This document shows positions 49,022 through 57,898 of a stretch of 64,000 bases of DNA, piece by piece (the first letter of the stretch is position 1; each line of letters starts with the position of its first letter). The stretch comes from Xanthomonas sp. XNM01 (lineage in GTDB: Bacteria > Pseudomonadota > Gammaproteobacteria > Xanthomonadales > Xanthomonadaceae): positions 744,001-808,000 of the forward strand of contig NZ_JACVAP010000001.1 of assembly GCF_014851915.1 (NCBI RefSeq), read 5' to 3'. A program made the position numbers and the translations under genes. Below the pieces are notes generated by a model, which did not search any database, had not been told where the DNA came from, and was given only the letters and a program-made list of their open reading frames with translations.

Positions 49022-49051
49022 TTGACGCTCTTCTCGAGCGCTGCATATATT
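49022..49051 (+). promoter_or_regulatory. Sigma70-type promoter of the virB operon
   Basis: TTGACG (49022-49027) and TATATT (49046-49051) with an 18-base spacer, or ATATAT (49045-49050) with 17. It is the best promoter match seen in the window and lies about 240 bases before the virB7 start. Confidence 0.7.
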
Positions 49052-49288
49052 CGCTCGCCATGCGGTCATCCACCTTTTGCTGGTCGGTTGGATCCGCGGT
49101 CGCAGTTCCTGGTTGGGTGAGTCAGGCGGCACGGGAAAGGACGTAACGCGTATCGGCTCGAAAGCGGTGCGCGCAAGCTCGATCGGATGGGGATCCCATC
49201 CTTGCAGTGAAGATGAAATCGGTTGGCGGTGCTGCCTGGACTCAGGCGGTGTGGAGCCTTGTTGTCGATCATTTTCGATGGAGAGCAC
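49052..49288 (+). promoter_or_regulatory. GGA-rich virB7 leader with hairpin, candidate CsrA/RsmA target
   Basis: GGA occurs at 49090, 49134, 49139, 49185, 49191, 49238, 49253 and 49280; the last is the ribosome-binding site GGAG. The perfect hairpin GGATGGG-GAT-CCCATCC (49185-49201) carries two of them, one crossing into the loop. CsrA binds GGA in such leaders; in X. citri the T4SS operon leader is a described CsrA target (established for that species, inferred here). Confidence 0.6.
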
Positions 49289-49750
49289 GTGAGACGTACT
49301 GCATTGATCAACAGTCTGCTTCGCCTGGGCGTCGTGGCGCTGGCTGCGGCCGGTGTCGGATGCGCGACGCCCGATGCGCCCGACGTACAGGGCCGCTGGC
49401 GTCCGCTGAGTCAGTACGCGGAGGTGCCGCAGGCCATTCCGCTGCAGCAGGCATACGTCTACCAGGTGTCTCCAGCCGACGGCACGCTGAAGACGCTGCT
49501 CGCGCGCTGGGCGAAGGATGCCAAGGTCACGCTGGCCTACCAGCATCCGAACGACTACACGCTGCATGCGCCGGTCGCCCAGATCCGTACGACCAGCCTG
49601 CAGCAGGCGGCCGCCGCGCTCACGTCCGCCTACGCCCAGCAGGGCGTCCGCGTCGACGCGATGCAGTCACGGATCGTCGTCAGCCAGGCACAGTCCGAGG
49701 CCCCGCAGGCATCCACCGTCGAGACCGGTACCGCACCGGCCGGCGGCTGA
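49289..49750 (+). CDS. virB7: T4SS outer-membrane lipoprotein VirB7 with C-terminal N0 domain
   Basis: 153 residues from a GTG preceded by GGAG. Signal peptide RRTALINSLLRLGVVALAAAGVGC with a lipidation Cys at about 25. The N-terminal linker binds VirB9 and the C-terminal part (about 72-145, YQVSPADGTLKTLLARWAKDAKVTLAY... SLQQAAAALTSAYAQQGVRVDAM) is an N0 domain like those of secretins. Classical VirB7 is only about 50 residues; the N0 extension is the hallmark of Xanthomonas-type bactericidal T4SS. First gene of the rightward operon. Confidence 0.9.
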   Translation: MRRTALINSLLRLGVVALAAAGVGCATPDAPDVQGRWRPLSQYAEVPQAIPLQQAYVYQVSPADGTLKTLLARWAKDAKVTLAYQHPNDYTLHAPVAQIRTTSLQQAAAALTSAYAQQGVRVDAMQSRIVVSQAQSEAPQASTVETGTAPAGG

Positions 49751-49763
49751 GACGGAGTCCTGC

Positions 49764-50690
49764 ATGTTCGGAAAGAAGACCGCGTCCCCCGACATCGAGC
49801 GCGCCGTCGCCCAGGGCGTGAGCTACGAGCTCACGCTTGCCGACCGCTCGCGCCGCAGCGAACGGCGGGCCTGGACCGTCGCCTGGTGCTCGGTCGCGAT
49901 GTCGCTGATCCTCGCTGGTGGCTACTTCATCTTCCTGCCGCTGAAGGAGAAGGTGCCCTACCTGGTGATGGCCGACCCGTACACGGGTACGGCCACCGTG
50001 GCGCGCCTGACCGGCGATTTCCACGAGCGCGACGTGACCACCGAGGAGGCGATCAACAAGAGCAACGTCGCCCAGTTCGTGCTGTCTCGCGAAGCCTATG
50101 ATTCGGGGCTGATCGGCCAGCGCAACTGGCAGACCACGCTGTCCATGGCCGGCCCCGGAGTGGCGCCGGCGTACATGGCGCTGCATGCCGAATCCAATCC
50201 GGAACGGCCGTTCCGGCTTTACGGCGCGACCCGCGCGGTGCGCGTGCGCATCCTGAGCATCGTCCTGGTGGGCGGTGGGGAAGGGCGCCGCCCGACCGGT
50301 GCGACGGTGCGCTTCCAGCGCGCCCTCTACGACAAGGGGCGCGGCGCCTCCGAGCCGCTGGACAGCAAGATCGCCACGCTCGAGTTCACCTACAACCCGG
50401 ACATCGAGATGAGCGAGGAACTGCGGTTGCTCAATCCGCTCGGTTTCCGCGTCGTGAATTACCGGGTCGACAACGATTACGCGACCGCGCCGAGCCCGGA
50501 ACGCGAGTTCCCGGCCCCGACGACACCGGCGCCTGCTGCACCCGCGCCGTCGGCTCCCGGCCCGGCCGCGCTGCCGCCCGGCACGGTCCCTGCCGCACCT
50601 GCTCCGGTCGATCCGGCCGCGGCAGGCGCGATGCCCGCGGACGTGGTGCCGAGCATGCCCCAGCCGGCCGAACAGTCCGAAACCAATTGA
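49764..50690 (+). CDS. virB8: T4SS inner-membrane complex protein VirB8
   Basis: 308 residues. Cytoplasmic tail, one membrane helix (about 38-58, AWCSVAMSLILAGGYFIFLPL) and the periplasmic NTF2-like domain (about 65-240) with SNVAQFVLSREAYD and VRFQRALYDKG; ends NPLGFRVVNYRVDND. A periplasmic Pro/Ala-rich tail of about 60 residues follows (TTPAPAAPAPSAPGPAALPPG), longer than in A. tumefaciens. Starts 13 bases after virB7. Confidence 0.92.
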   Translation: MFGKKTASPDIERAVAQGVSYELTLADRSRRSERRAWTVAWCSVAMSLILAGGYFIFLPLKEKVPYLVMADPYTGTATVARLTGDFHERDVTTEEAINKSNVAQFVLSREAYDSGLIGQRNWQTTLSMAGPGVAPAYMALHAESNPERPFRLYGATRAVRVRILSIVLVGGGEGRRPTGATVRFQRALYDKGRGASEPLDSKIATLEFTYNPDIEMSEELRLLNPLGFRVVNYRVDNDYATAPSPEREFPAPTTPAPAAPAPSAPGPAALPPGTVPAAPAPVDPAAAGAMPADVVPSMPQPAEQSETN

Positions 50691-50713
50691 CGAACAATGG
50701 AGCGCACCCGTCC

Positions 50714-51484
50714 ATGAGTCGCCGCACACGCTCGTTCCTGCCGTTCCGGCTCGCCATCCTGGCGCTGGCCTGGTGCGTGGCAGCACCCGCCGTCGCCCAG
50801 GTGGTCGAGGAGTACGAGTACAAGCCCGATGCGATCTACCAGGTCCGTACCGGGCTGGGCATCACCACCCAGATCGAGCTGAGTCCGCATGAAGAGGTGC
50901 TCGACTACGGCACCGGCTTCAGCGGGGGCTGGGAAATCAGCCGGCGCGAGAACGTGTTCTACGTCAAGCCGCGCAACGTCGACGTCGACACCAACCTCAT
51001 GGTGCGTACCGCAGCGCATTCCTACATTTTCGAACTTAGGGTCGTCGCCACCGACTGGCGTGCGCTGGACCAGGCCAAGGCGGCCGGCGTGCAGTACAAG
51101 GTGCGCTTCACCTATCCCAGCGATACCCGGTTCGCCGGTGCGGTCGAGCAGGAGCCGGCGGCCGAGCTGAGCACCGAGATCCAGCCGGACCGCAGCTACC
51201 ACTTCGGCTACGACTATTCGCGGCACAAGCGGCAGCCGGAGTGGCTGGTGCCGTCGATGGTGTACGACGACCGGCGCTTCACCTACATCAGGATGGGCGA
51301 CAGGACGCGCTTCCCCAGCGGCAACTTCCCCGCCGTGTTCGCCCGCGAGAGCGAGAACGGAGACGAGTTCGTCGTCAATTCGACCGTGGAGGGCGACACC
51401 ATCGTGGTCCACGGCACCTATCCCTATCTGGTGATCCGTCACGGAAAGAACGTGATCGGCCTGCGCAGGAGTCCGGAACTGTGA
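50714..51484 (+). CDS. virB9: T4SS outer-membrane core protein VirB9
   Basis: 256 residues. Signal peptide RSFLPFRLAILALAWCVAAPAVAQ, then the N-terminal beta domain (YEYKPDAIYQVRTGLGITTQIEL... NVFYVKPRNVDVDTNLMVRT) and the CagX/VirB9 C-terminal domain (FTYIRMGDRTRFPSGNFPAVF... VHGTYPYLVIRHGKNVIGLRR). Forms the outer ring with VirB7 and VirB10. A TTG codon at 50687 overlaps the virB8 stop, but the ATG at 50714 starts a proper signal peptide. Confidence 0.93.
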   Translation: MSRRTRSFLPFRLAILALAWCVAAPAVAQVVEEYEYKPDAIYQVRTGLGITTQIELSPHEEVLDYGTGFSGGWEISRRENVFYVKPRNVDVDTNLMVRTAAHSYIFELRVVATDWRALDQAKAAGVQYKVRFTYPSDTRFAGAVEQEPAAELSTEIQPDRSYHFGYDYSRHKRQPEWLVPSMVYDDRRFTYIRMGDRTRFPSGNFPAVFARESENGDEFVVNSTVEGDTIVVHGTYPYLVIRHGKNVIGLRRSPEL

Positions 51485-52659
51485 GCACGACACCTCCCGA
51501 CCACCGTGACGAACATGGCGTCGAGCGCCCGCACCAGCCGGCCGCCAATCCCTACCAGGGGCGGCAGGCGCCCGATCTGGATGCCGATGCGCCCTACCTG
51601 AACTCCGCCGACGTGCAGCGGCTGAACCGCAAGGCGCTGGTCTTCCTCGGCGGCATCGTGGTGCTGCTGGTGGCCATCGTCGCGTGGATCGCCGGTGGCG
51701 GGCTGTCCAGCGAGGACGAGCGCCCACGCCAGCAGGCCAGTGAGCAGGTGGTCATTCCCGCCGCGCCGCGCGACCTGCCCGAGCTGCCGCCTGCGCAGCC
51801 GGTGCCGCCGCCGATGCCCGAGCTTCCGCCGCTTCCGGTGATCGAGGATCCGGACCCGACCGGCTCGATGATGGGCATGTCCGGCACTGATTTCATGCAG
51901 CAGCGGCCGCCGACGCTGCTCGAGCGCCGGCTGGCCGACGTGGGCGGCGGTGGCGGCGACCTGATGGAGAGCATGATGCCCGGCAGCGGTGCCGGCGCCG
52001 GTGCCGGCGAGGACATGCAGCGTTCGGTCATGGAGGCGCCGGCCACCGGCGCGACCAGCGCGCAGCCGCTGTACAAGCCCGATACCCTGCTGCTGCGTGG
52101 CACCTACATCCGCTGCGTGCTGCAGTCGCGGGTCATCACCGATTTCCCCGGCTACACCTCCTGCGTGGTGACCGAGCCGGTGTACTCGGTGAACGGCCGC
52201 CGCCTGCTGCTGCCGCGCGGCTCGCGGGTGCAGGGCACGTATGGCTCGGATTCCATCGTGGGCGACCGCGCGGCGATCGTCTGGGACCGCATCACCACGC
52301 CCACCGGCCTGGACATCAACATGCGCAGCCCGGGCGTCGATGCGCTCGGCTCGGCCGGCAACGAGGGCCACTACACCGCGCACTGGGGCCAGCGGATCAG
52401 CTCGGCGCTGCTGCTGAGCATGCTCAGCGATGCGTTCAAGTACGCCGGCGCCAAGCATGGTGAGCCGTCGTACGGCTACGGCAGCGGGGTGATCGTGCAG
52501 AACCCGTACGAGAGCACCACGGCACGGACGATGGAGCGCATGGCCAACCTGGCCATGGAGCGCAACATGGCGCGTCCGCCGACGGTGACGATCAACCAGG
52601 GCACGATGCTCAACGTCTATGTCGCGCGCGACGTGGACTTCTCCGCGGTGGTCCGCTGA
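51481..52659 (+). CDS. virB10: T4SS core-channel protein VirB10
   Basis: 392 residues from a GTG overlapping the virB9 stop (GTGA). Cytoplasmic N terminus, membrane helix (about 56-75, ALVFLGGIVVLLVAIVAWIAGGG), a periplasmic Pro-rich linker (about 95-125, LPPAQPVPPPMPELPPLP), a Gly/Met-rich segment and the TrbI/VirB10 beta-barrel domain (GTYIRCVLQSRVITDFPGYTSC... GRRLLLPRGSRVQGTYG... VTINQGTMLNVYVARDVDF). Spans both membranes. Confidence 0.94.
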   Translation: MSTTPPDHRDEHGVERPHQPAANPYQGRQAPDLDADAPYLNSADVQRLNRKALVFLGGIVVLLVAIVAWIAGGGLSSEDERPRQQASEQVVIPAAPRDLPELPPAQPVPPPMPELPPLPVIEDPDPTGSMMGMSGTDFMQQRPPTLLERRLADVGGGGGDLMESMMPGSGAGAGAGEDMQRSVMEAPATGATSAQPLYKPDTLLLRGTYIRCVLQSRVITDFPGYTSCVVTEPVYSVNGRRLLLPRGSRVQGTYGSDSIVGDRAAIVWDRITTPTGLDINMRSPGVDALGSAGNEGHYTAHWGQRISSALLLSMLSDAFKYAGAKHGEPSYGYGSGVIVQNPYESTTARTMERMANLAMERNMARPPTVTINQGTMLNVYVARDVDFSAVVR

Positions 52660-52664
52660 GGCGC

Positions 52665-53708
52665 ATGACGATGGACGGCGGCGTCGCGATCCCGGCCAAG
52701 GTCTCCAGCGAGTTCCTGGACTACCAGTACCAGGTGCTGGGCATCCACGAGCACATGCAGTCGGCCCATGTGACCGAAATCTGCATCAACCGGCCCGGTG
52801 AGCTCTATCTGGAGACGCGCGACGGCTGGGAGCGGCGCGAGGTGCCTTCGCTGACCTTCGAGCGCGCCCGCCAGTTCTGCACGTCGGTGGTCAACGAGAG
52901 CAACACCGGCCAGCGCGTGACCGACGCCGATCCGATGGTGTCGCTGACCTTTCCGACCGGGCAGCGTGCCCAGTTCGTGATCCCGCCAGCCTGCGATGCC
53001 GGCAAGGTGTCGATCACCATCCGCCTGCCGGCCAGGTTCAGCAAGAGCCTGGAGCAGTACGAGCAGGACGGCTTCTTCGACCAGATCCTGGAGCAGGGCC
53101 AGACCGTTCCCGAGCACGACCAGGAGCTGCTCGAGCTGCGTCGCAGCCGCCAGTACGGCGAGTTCTTCAGGAAGGCGGTGCATTACCACAAGAACATCGT
53201 CGTCGCAGGCGCCACCGGCAGCGGCAAGACCACCTTCATGAAGTCGCTGGTCAACCACATTTCCGACCAGGAACGGCTGATCACCATCGAGGATGCGCGC
53301 GAACTCTTCCTCAGCCAGCCCAACGTGGTCCATCTGCTGTACTCGAAGGGCGGGCAGAGCGCCAGCAACATCACCGCCAAGAGCTGCATGGAGGCCTGCC
53401 TGCGCATGAAGCCGGACCGGATCATCCTGGCCGAGCTGCGCGGCGACGAATCGTTCTACTTCATCCGCAACTGCGCCTCCGGTCACCCGGGATCGATCAC
53501 CAGCTGCCACGCCGGCAGCACCGCGCAGGCCTGGGACCAGCTGGCGCTGATGGTCAAGGCCTCGGCGGAGGGCTCGGGCCTGGAGTTCGCGGTGATCAAG
53601 CGGCTGCTGATGCTGACCATCGACATCGTCGTGCACATCAAGGCGCATGCCGGGCGTCGCTACATCACCGGCATCGACTTCGATCCAGCCCGCGCGCTGG
53701 CGGCCTGA
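52665..53708 (+). CDS. virB11: T4SS ATPase VirB11
   Basis: 347 residues. N-terminal domain to about 150; RecA-like domain with Walker A AGATGSGKTTFMK (about 179-191), Asp box LITIEDARELF, Walker B IILAELRGDESFYF and the His box GHPGSITSCHAGS. Hexameric secretion ATPase at the inner-membrane base, working with VirD4 and VirB4. Five bases after virB10. Confidence 0.95.
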   Translation: MTMDGGVAIPAKVSSEFLDYQYQVLGIHEHMQSAHVTEICINRPGELYLETRDGWERREVPSLTFERARQFCTSVVNESNTGQRVTDADPMVSLTFPTGQRAQFVIPPACDAGKVSITIRLPARFSKSLEQYEQDGFFDQILEQGQTVPEHDQELLELRRSRQYGEFFRKAVHYHKNIVVAGATGSGKTTFMKSLVNHISDQERLITIEDARELFLSQPNVVHLLYSKGGQSASNITAKSCMEACLRMKPDRIILAELRGDESFYFIRNCASGHPGSITSCHAGSTAQAWDQLALMVKASAEGSGLEFAVIKRLLMLTIDIVVHIKAHAGRRYITGIDFDPARALAA

Positions 53709-53786
53709 GGAGCGGATGCGCATGCGGACCCGACATACACGCACCATGACGCGCCCGGTGGCGTTCCACAGGAAAGGAGGCTGACG

Positions 53787-54626
53787 ATGCTGCCTGGCAT
53801 GGAGCTGATGGGATGCACCGACCTGGCGGTTCCCGCCGAGGTCATGCAGCACGTCGTGCGCGTCGAGTCCTCTTTCAATCCCTATGCGATCGGCGTCGTC
53901 GGCGGCCGCCTCGCGCGTCAGCCGCAGAACCTGCCCGAGGCGGTGTCCACCGCACGCATGCTCGAGCAGAACGGCTACAACTTCTCGCTGGGCCTGGCCC
54001 AGGTCAATCGCCACAACCTGGCGCGCCACGGCCTGGCCGAGTTCGAGAAGGCCTTCGAAGTCTGCCCGAACCTGAAGGCGGGTTCGCGCATCCTCGCCGA
54101 GTGCTACCAGCGCGCCGGCAACGACTGGGGCAAGGCGCTGAGCTGCTACTACTCGGGCAACTTCGAGACCGGCTTCCGCCATGGTTACGTGCAGAAGGTG
54201 CAGGCCTCATGGCGCGGCGCGCAGCCGGCCGGCGCTCCGGTCGCACCGATCCAGGTGATCGACCGACAGCGTGGCGCCACCGGCGTGGCGACCACGCCGC
54301 GGGTGCCGGCGGCCGTGTCGCGGCGGGTGCTCGAAGCCAGCGGTCCCGCGCCCGCCAGCCGGCGCCAGCCCGTCGCCGCGGCCGCCAGCATCGCCCCGCC
54401 AGCTCCCGCGCAGATGCAGGCCGCGTCCCCTGTCGTGGTCGCCGCGTTGCCGGCAGCACCGGGCGCCGCAGTACCGGCGCAGCTGGCGTCGGCCTCGGAT
54501 GCGCCAGTCACCGTGCAGTTGATGGGCGCGCGGCCGGCGTCCGCCGCACCGGCGGCACCCACGTCCCCTGCAGGTGCGAGGACCGCACCTGCCCAACCGG
54601 AACGCGACGCCGCATTCGTGTTCTAG
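53787..54626 (+). CDS. virB1: T4SS lytic transglycosylase VirB1
   Basis: 279 residues. SLT-type domain in the first 140: catalytic Glu27 (HVVRVESSFNPYAIGVVGG), SLGLAQVNRHNLARHGL, and CYYSGNFETGF. It opens peptidoglycan for the channel. The last 130 residues are Ala/Pro-rich and low complexity. No classical signal peptide is visible from the ATG at 53787, which is odd for a periplasmic enzyme; no upstream in-frame alternative is convincing. Confidence 0.9.
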   Translation: MLPGMELMGCTDLAVPAEVMQHVVRVESSFNPYAIGVVGGRLARQPQNLPEAVSTARMLEQNGYNFSLGLAQVNRHNLARHGLAEFEKAFEVCPNLKAGSRILAECYQRAGNDWGKALSCYYSGNFETGFRHGYVQKVQASWRGAQPAGAPVAPIQVIDRQRGATGVATTPRVPAAVSRRVLEASGPAPASRRQPVAAAASIAPPAPAQMQAASPVVVAALPAAPGAAVPAQLASASDAPVTVQLMGARPASAAPAAPTSPAGARTAPAQPERDAAFVF

Positions 54627-54697
54627 CGTTGTTCCAGCGACACCGGCCACGGACGGCCGCCGGCACCACCGCATCCACTCCATAGACGAGGCTTCAG

Positions 54698-55075
54698 ATG
54701 GACAACACCCACGCTTCCCCCAAGCAGGTCATCAACGCCGCCGCGCTGGCGGCCGTGTGCGTCGCGCTGGTCGCGATGCCGGAACTGGCATTCGCCCAGG
54801 ACGTCAGCGGCGCCAGCACCCGCGTCAACTCGTTCTTCACCAATCTCAACGGCCTGCTCGATGTGGCATCGGTGGCCATCGTCACCATCGCGGTGATCTT
54901 CTCGGGCTACCAGATCGCCTTCAACCACAAGCGCATCGGCGACGTGGCGCCGGTCCTGATCGGCGGCTTCCTGATCGGTGCGGCCGCGCAGATCACCAAG
55001 ATGCTTCTGCCCGAGAGCGTGACGTCCACCAGCATGCTGCTGGAGCAGGTCATGACCCAGATGCCCTATGCATAA
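54698..55075 (+). CDS. virB2: T4SS major pilin VirB2
   Basis: 125 residues. Long signal peptide (cleavage near AFAQD, about residue 34) and two hydrophobic helices (LLDVASVAIVTIAVIFSGYQIAF and VAPVLIGGFLIGAAAQI) separated by the short basic loop NHKRIGD, as in VirB2/TrbC pilins. The stop lies inside the start of virB3 (8-base overlap). Confidence 0.92.
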   Translation: MDNTHASPKQVINAAALAAVCVALVAMPELAFAQDVSGASTRVNSFFTNLNGLLDVASVAIVTIAVIFSGYQIAFNHKRIGDVAPVLIGGFLIGAAAQITKMLLPESVTSTSMLLEQVMTQMPYA

Positions 55076-55385
55076 GAACGCGCTGTTCCGGGGATGCACG
55101 CGGCCGCCCATGTTCATGGGCGTGCCGTACGTGCCCTTCACGTTCGCGGCAGGCGGATGCCTGCTGCTGACGTTCTACGCCAACATGTTCTTCCTGCTGC
55201 TGCTGCCCGTCGTGATCTTCGTGATGCGGCAGATGGCCAGGCGCGACGAGATGATCTTCCGCCTGATCGGGCTGCGCCTGATGTTCAGGCTGCGGGTCAG
55301 GAACGTTCAGCGTCACGGTGGTATGTGGGTGCTGACACCCAACGACTACCGCAGGCAGTTCCACGACACCACACCGGACCGATAG
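55068..55385 (+). CDS. virB3: T4SS membrane protein VirB3
   Basis: 105 residues: LFRGCTRPPMFMGVPYVPF then two adjacent membrane helices (about 24-55) and a cytoplasmic tail ending WVLTPNDYRR, all as in VirB3. It partners VirB4 at the inner membrane and lies directly before virB4. Confidence 0.9.
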   Translation: MHKNALFRGCTRPPMFMGVPYVPFTFAAGGCLLLTFYANMFFLLLLPVVIFVMRQMARRDEMIFRLIGLRLMFRLRVRNVQRHGGMWVLTPNDYRRQFHDTTPDR

Positions 55386-55389
55386 CCGC

Positions 55390-57879
55390 ATGCTGGCGCC
55401 AGACACCTCCATCGCCGAGTTCATTCCCTTCTCGTCGCACGTGTCCCCGCACGTGGTCAAGACGACCGGCGGCGACTTCCTGCTGACCTGGCGTCTGGAC
55501 GGCCTGCCGTTCGTGGGCAGGGAGGAATGGGAGCTCGAGCACCGGCACAACACGTTCAACCGGATGCTGCAGACGCTGCGCGCGCCGGATTTCGTGAACG
55601 TCGCCTTCTGGGTCCACGACATCCGACGCCGCGGCAGCATCCGCGCCAGCGGGCAGTTCAGGCAGGCGTTCAACCAGGACCTGTCCGACGCGTACTTCGA
55701 GGCGCTGTCCTCGCAGAAGATCATGCAGAACGAGCTGTATCTGACCATGCTGTACCGCCCGATCGTACTGGGCAAGAAGCTGGTCGAGCGTTCGGCCGAC
55801 ATCGCACGGCTGCAGGTCGAGCAGGACCAGGCGGTGGCCAAGCTGATGGAGCTGGCGGGCAACGTCGAAGCGGTGCTGAAGGACTACGCTCCGGTGCGGC
55901 TGGGGATGTACGAAACCGGAAACGGCGTGGTGTTCTCCGAGACGCTGGAGTTCTTCGCCTACGTCGTCAACCGCATCAGCGAGCCGGTGCCGGTGCTGCG
56001 CGCGCCGGTCTGCGACTATCTCGCGGTCAGCCGGCACATGTTCTCGACCAAGACCGGCGACTACGTGGTCACCGCGCCGGGCGGCGGCAACCACTTCGGC
56101 GCGATCCTCAACATCAAGGAATACACCGACGGCACGTGGCCGGGCATCCTCAACGGGCTGAAGTACCTGGACTTCGAGTACGTCATCACCCATTCCTTCA
56201 GTCCGATGGGGCGCCAGGACGCGCTGAAGATCCTGGAGCGCACCAAGGGCATGATGATCTCCTCCGGCGACAAGGCGGTCAGCCAGGTGGTCGAGCTGGA
56301 CCACGCGATGGACCAGGTGGCGTCCGGCAACTTCGTGATGGGGGAGTACCACTTCATCATGGCGCTGTACGCCGATGACCAGCAGCGCCTGTCGCAGAAC
56401 ATCGCCAGCGCGCGCGCCGAACTTTCCAATGCCGGCTTCGTTTCCGCGAAGGAAGACCTGGCCGTGAGCTCGTCGTTCTACTCGCAGCTGCCGGGGAACT
56501 GGAAGTACCGCACGCGCCTGGCGAACGTCAGTTCGCTGAACTTCCTGGGCCTGTCCCCGCTGCACAACTTCGCCACCGGCAAGCGCCACAACAATCCCTG
56601 GGGCGAGGCGGTGACCGTGCTGCAGACCACCAACGGGCAGCCTTACTACTTCAACTTCCACGCCACGCATCCGGCCGAGGACTCGCTGGGCGAGAAGGCG
56701 ATCGCCAACACGATGGTGATCGGCAAGTCCGGCACCGGCAAGACCGCCCTGATCAACTTCCTGCTGAGCCAGGTGCAGAAGTTCGATCCGGTGCCGACCA
56801 TCTTCTTCTTCGACAAGGACCGTGGCGCCGAGATCTTCGTGCGCGCCTGCGGCGGCAATTACCTGGCGCTGGAGAACGGACAGCCGACCGGATTCAATCC
56901 GTTCCAGTGCGAGCGCAGCGATGCGAACGTGCAGTTCCTGGCCGGCCTGATCAAGGTGCTGGCCGGCAAGACGCATTACACCGCGCGCGAGGACGAGGAC
57001 ATCTTCCGCACGGTGGAGAACATGCTCGACATGCCGCCGCACCTGCGTTCGATGACCAATTTCCAGAAGAGCCTGCCCAACATGGGCGACGACGGCCTGT
57101 ACGCGCGTCTGCGCAAATGGACAGCGGGCAACGCGCTGGGCTGGGTCTTCGACAATCCGGTCGACATCATCGACCTGGAGCGGGCCAGCATCATCGGCTT
57201 CGACTACACCGAGGTGATCGACAATGCCGAGGTCCGGGTGCCGGTCATCAACTATCTGCTGCATCGTCTCGAGGAGCTGATCGACGGCAGGCGGCTGATC
57301 TACGTGATGGACGAGTTCTGGAAGATCCTCGACGGTGGCGGCGCGCTCAAGGAATTCGCCAAGAACAAGCAGAAGACCATCCGGAAGCAGAACGGCCTGG
57401 GCATCTTCGCCACCCAGAGTCCGGAGGATGCGCTGGCGAGCGACATCTCGGCGGCGCTGATCGAACAGACCGCGACCCTGATCCTGCTGCCGAATCCGAA
57501 CGCCGCGCGCGAGGACTACATCGACGGCCTGAAGCTGACCGATGCCGAGTTCGAGGTGATCCGCAGCCTGGACGAGCGCTCCCGCTGCTTCCTGGTCAAG
57601 CAGGGTCACGCCTCGACGGTGTGCCAGCTCAACCTGCGCGGCATGGACGACGCGCTGGCGGTCATCTCGGCCAGCACCGACAACATCGAGATCATGCACC
57701 GTATCGTCGAGGAGGAGGCGTCGGCGAGCGGCATCGACAGGGGCGACCTGTCCCCCGAACAGTGGCTGCCGCGGTTCCAGCAGGAACGCAAGGGCTCGCA
57801 CAGCAGGCGGGAGTCACCGAAGTCGGAGCGCCAGGACCGGGAACGCCCCGGTCGCGGCGTCAGCAACGTGTCGAACTGA
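55390..57879 (+). CDS. virB4: T4SS ATPase VirB4 (CagE/TrbE/VirB family)
   Basis: 829 residues. N-terminal CagE/TrbE/VirB domain (about 180-390), then the ATPase domain with Walker A IGKSGTGKTALINFLL (about 442) and Walker B RLIYVMDEFWKIL (about 637), followed by FATQSPEDALAS and LPNPNA. The C-terminal 40 residues are charged (SHSRRESPKSERQDRERPGR). It powers pilin extraction and secretion. Five bases after virB3. Confidence 0.96.
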   Translation: MLAPDTSIAEFIPFSSHVSPHVVKTTGGDFLLTWRLDGLPFVGREEWELEHRHNTFNRMLQTLRAPDFVNVAFWVHDIRRRGSIRASGQFRQAFNQDLSDAYFEALSSQKIMQNELYLTMLYRPIVLGKKLVERSADIARLQVEQDQAVAKLMELAGNVEAVLKDYAPVRLGMYETGNGVVFSETLEFFAYVVNRISEPVPVLRAPVCDYLAVSRHMFSTKTGDYVVTAPGGGNHFGAILNIKEYTDGTWPGILNGLKYLDFEYVITHSFSPMGRQDALKILERTKGMMISSGDKAVSQVVELDHAMDQVASGNFVMGEYHFIMALYADDQQRLSQNIASARAELSNAGFVSAKEDLAVSSSFYSQLPGNWKYRTRLANVSSLNFLGLSPLHNFATGKRHNNPWGEAVTVLQTTNGQPYYFNFHATHPAEDSLGEKAIANTMVIGKSGTGKTALINFLLSQVQKFDPVPTIFFFDKDRGAEIFVRACGGNYLALENGQPTGFNPFQCERSDANVQFLAGLIKVLAGKTHYTAREDEDIFRTVENMLDMPPHLRSMTNFQKSLPNMGDDGLYARLRKWTAGNALGWVFDNPVDIIDLERASIIGFDYTEVIDNAEVRVPVINYLLHRLEELIDGRRLIYVMDEFWKILDGGGALKEFAKNKQKTIRKQNGLGIFATQSPEDALASDISAALIEQTATLILLPNPNAAREDYIDGLKLTDAEFEVIRSLDERSRCFLVKQGHASTVCQLNLRGMDDALAVISASTDNIEIMHRIVEEEASASGIDRGDLSPEQWLPRFQQERKGSHSRRESPKSERQDRERPGRGVSNVSN

Positions 57880-57898
57880 GCGTAACGAGGAGGAGCAG

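Noticed and set aside
48902..49567. A 221-residue open frame opposite virB7 and its leader
   Set aside because: Overlaps the promoter and virB7 on the other strand; composition not protein-like.
55297..57801. An 834-residue open frame antisense to virB4
   Set aside because: Shadow of virB4; composition Val/Leu/His/Asp-rich and no motif.
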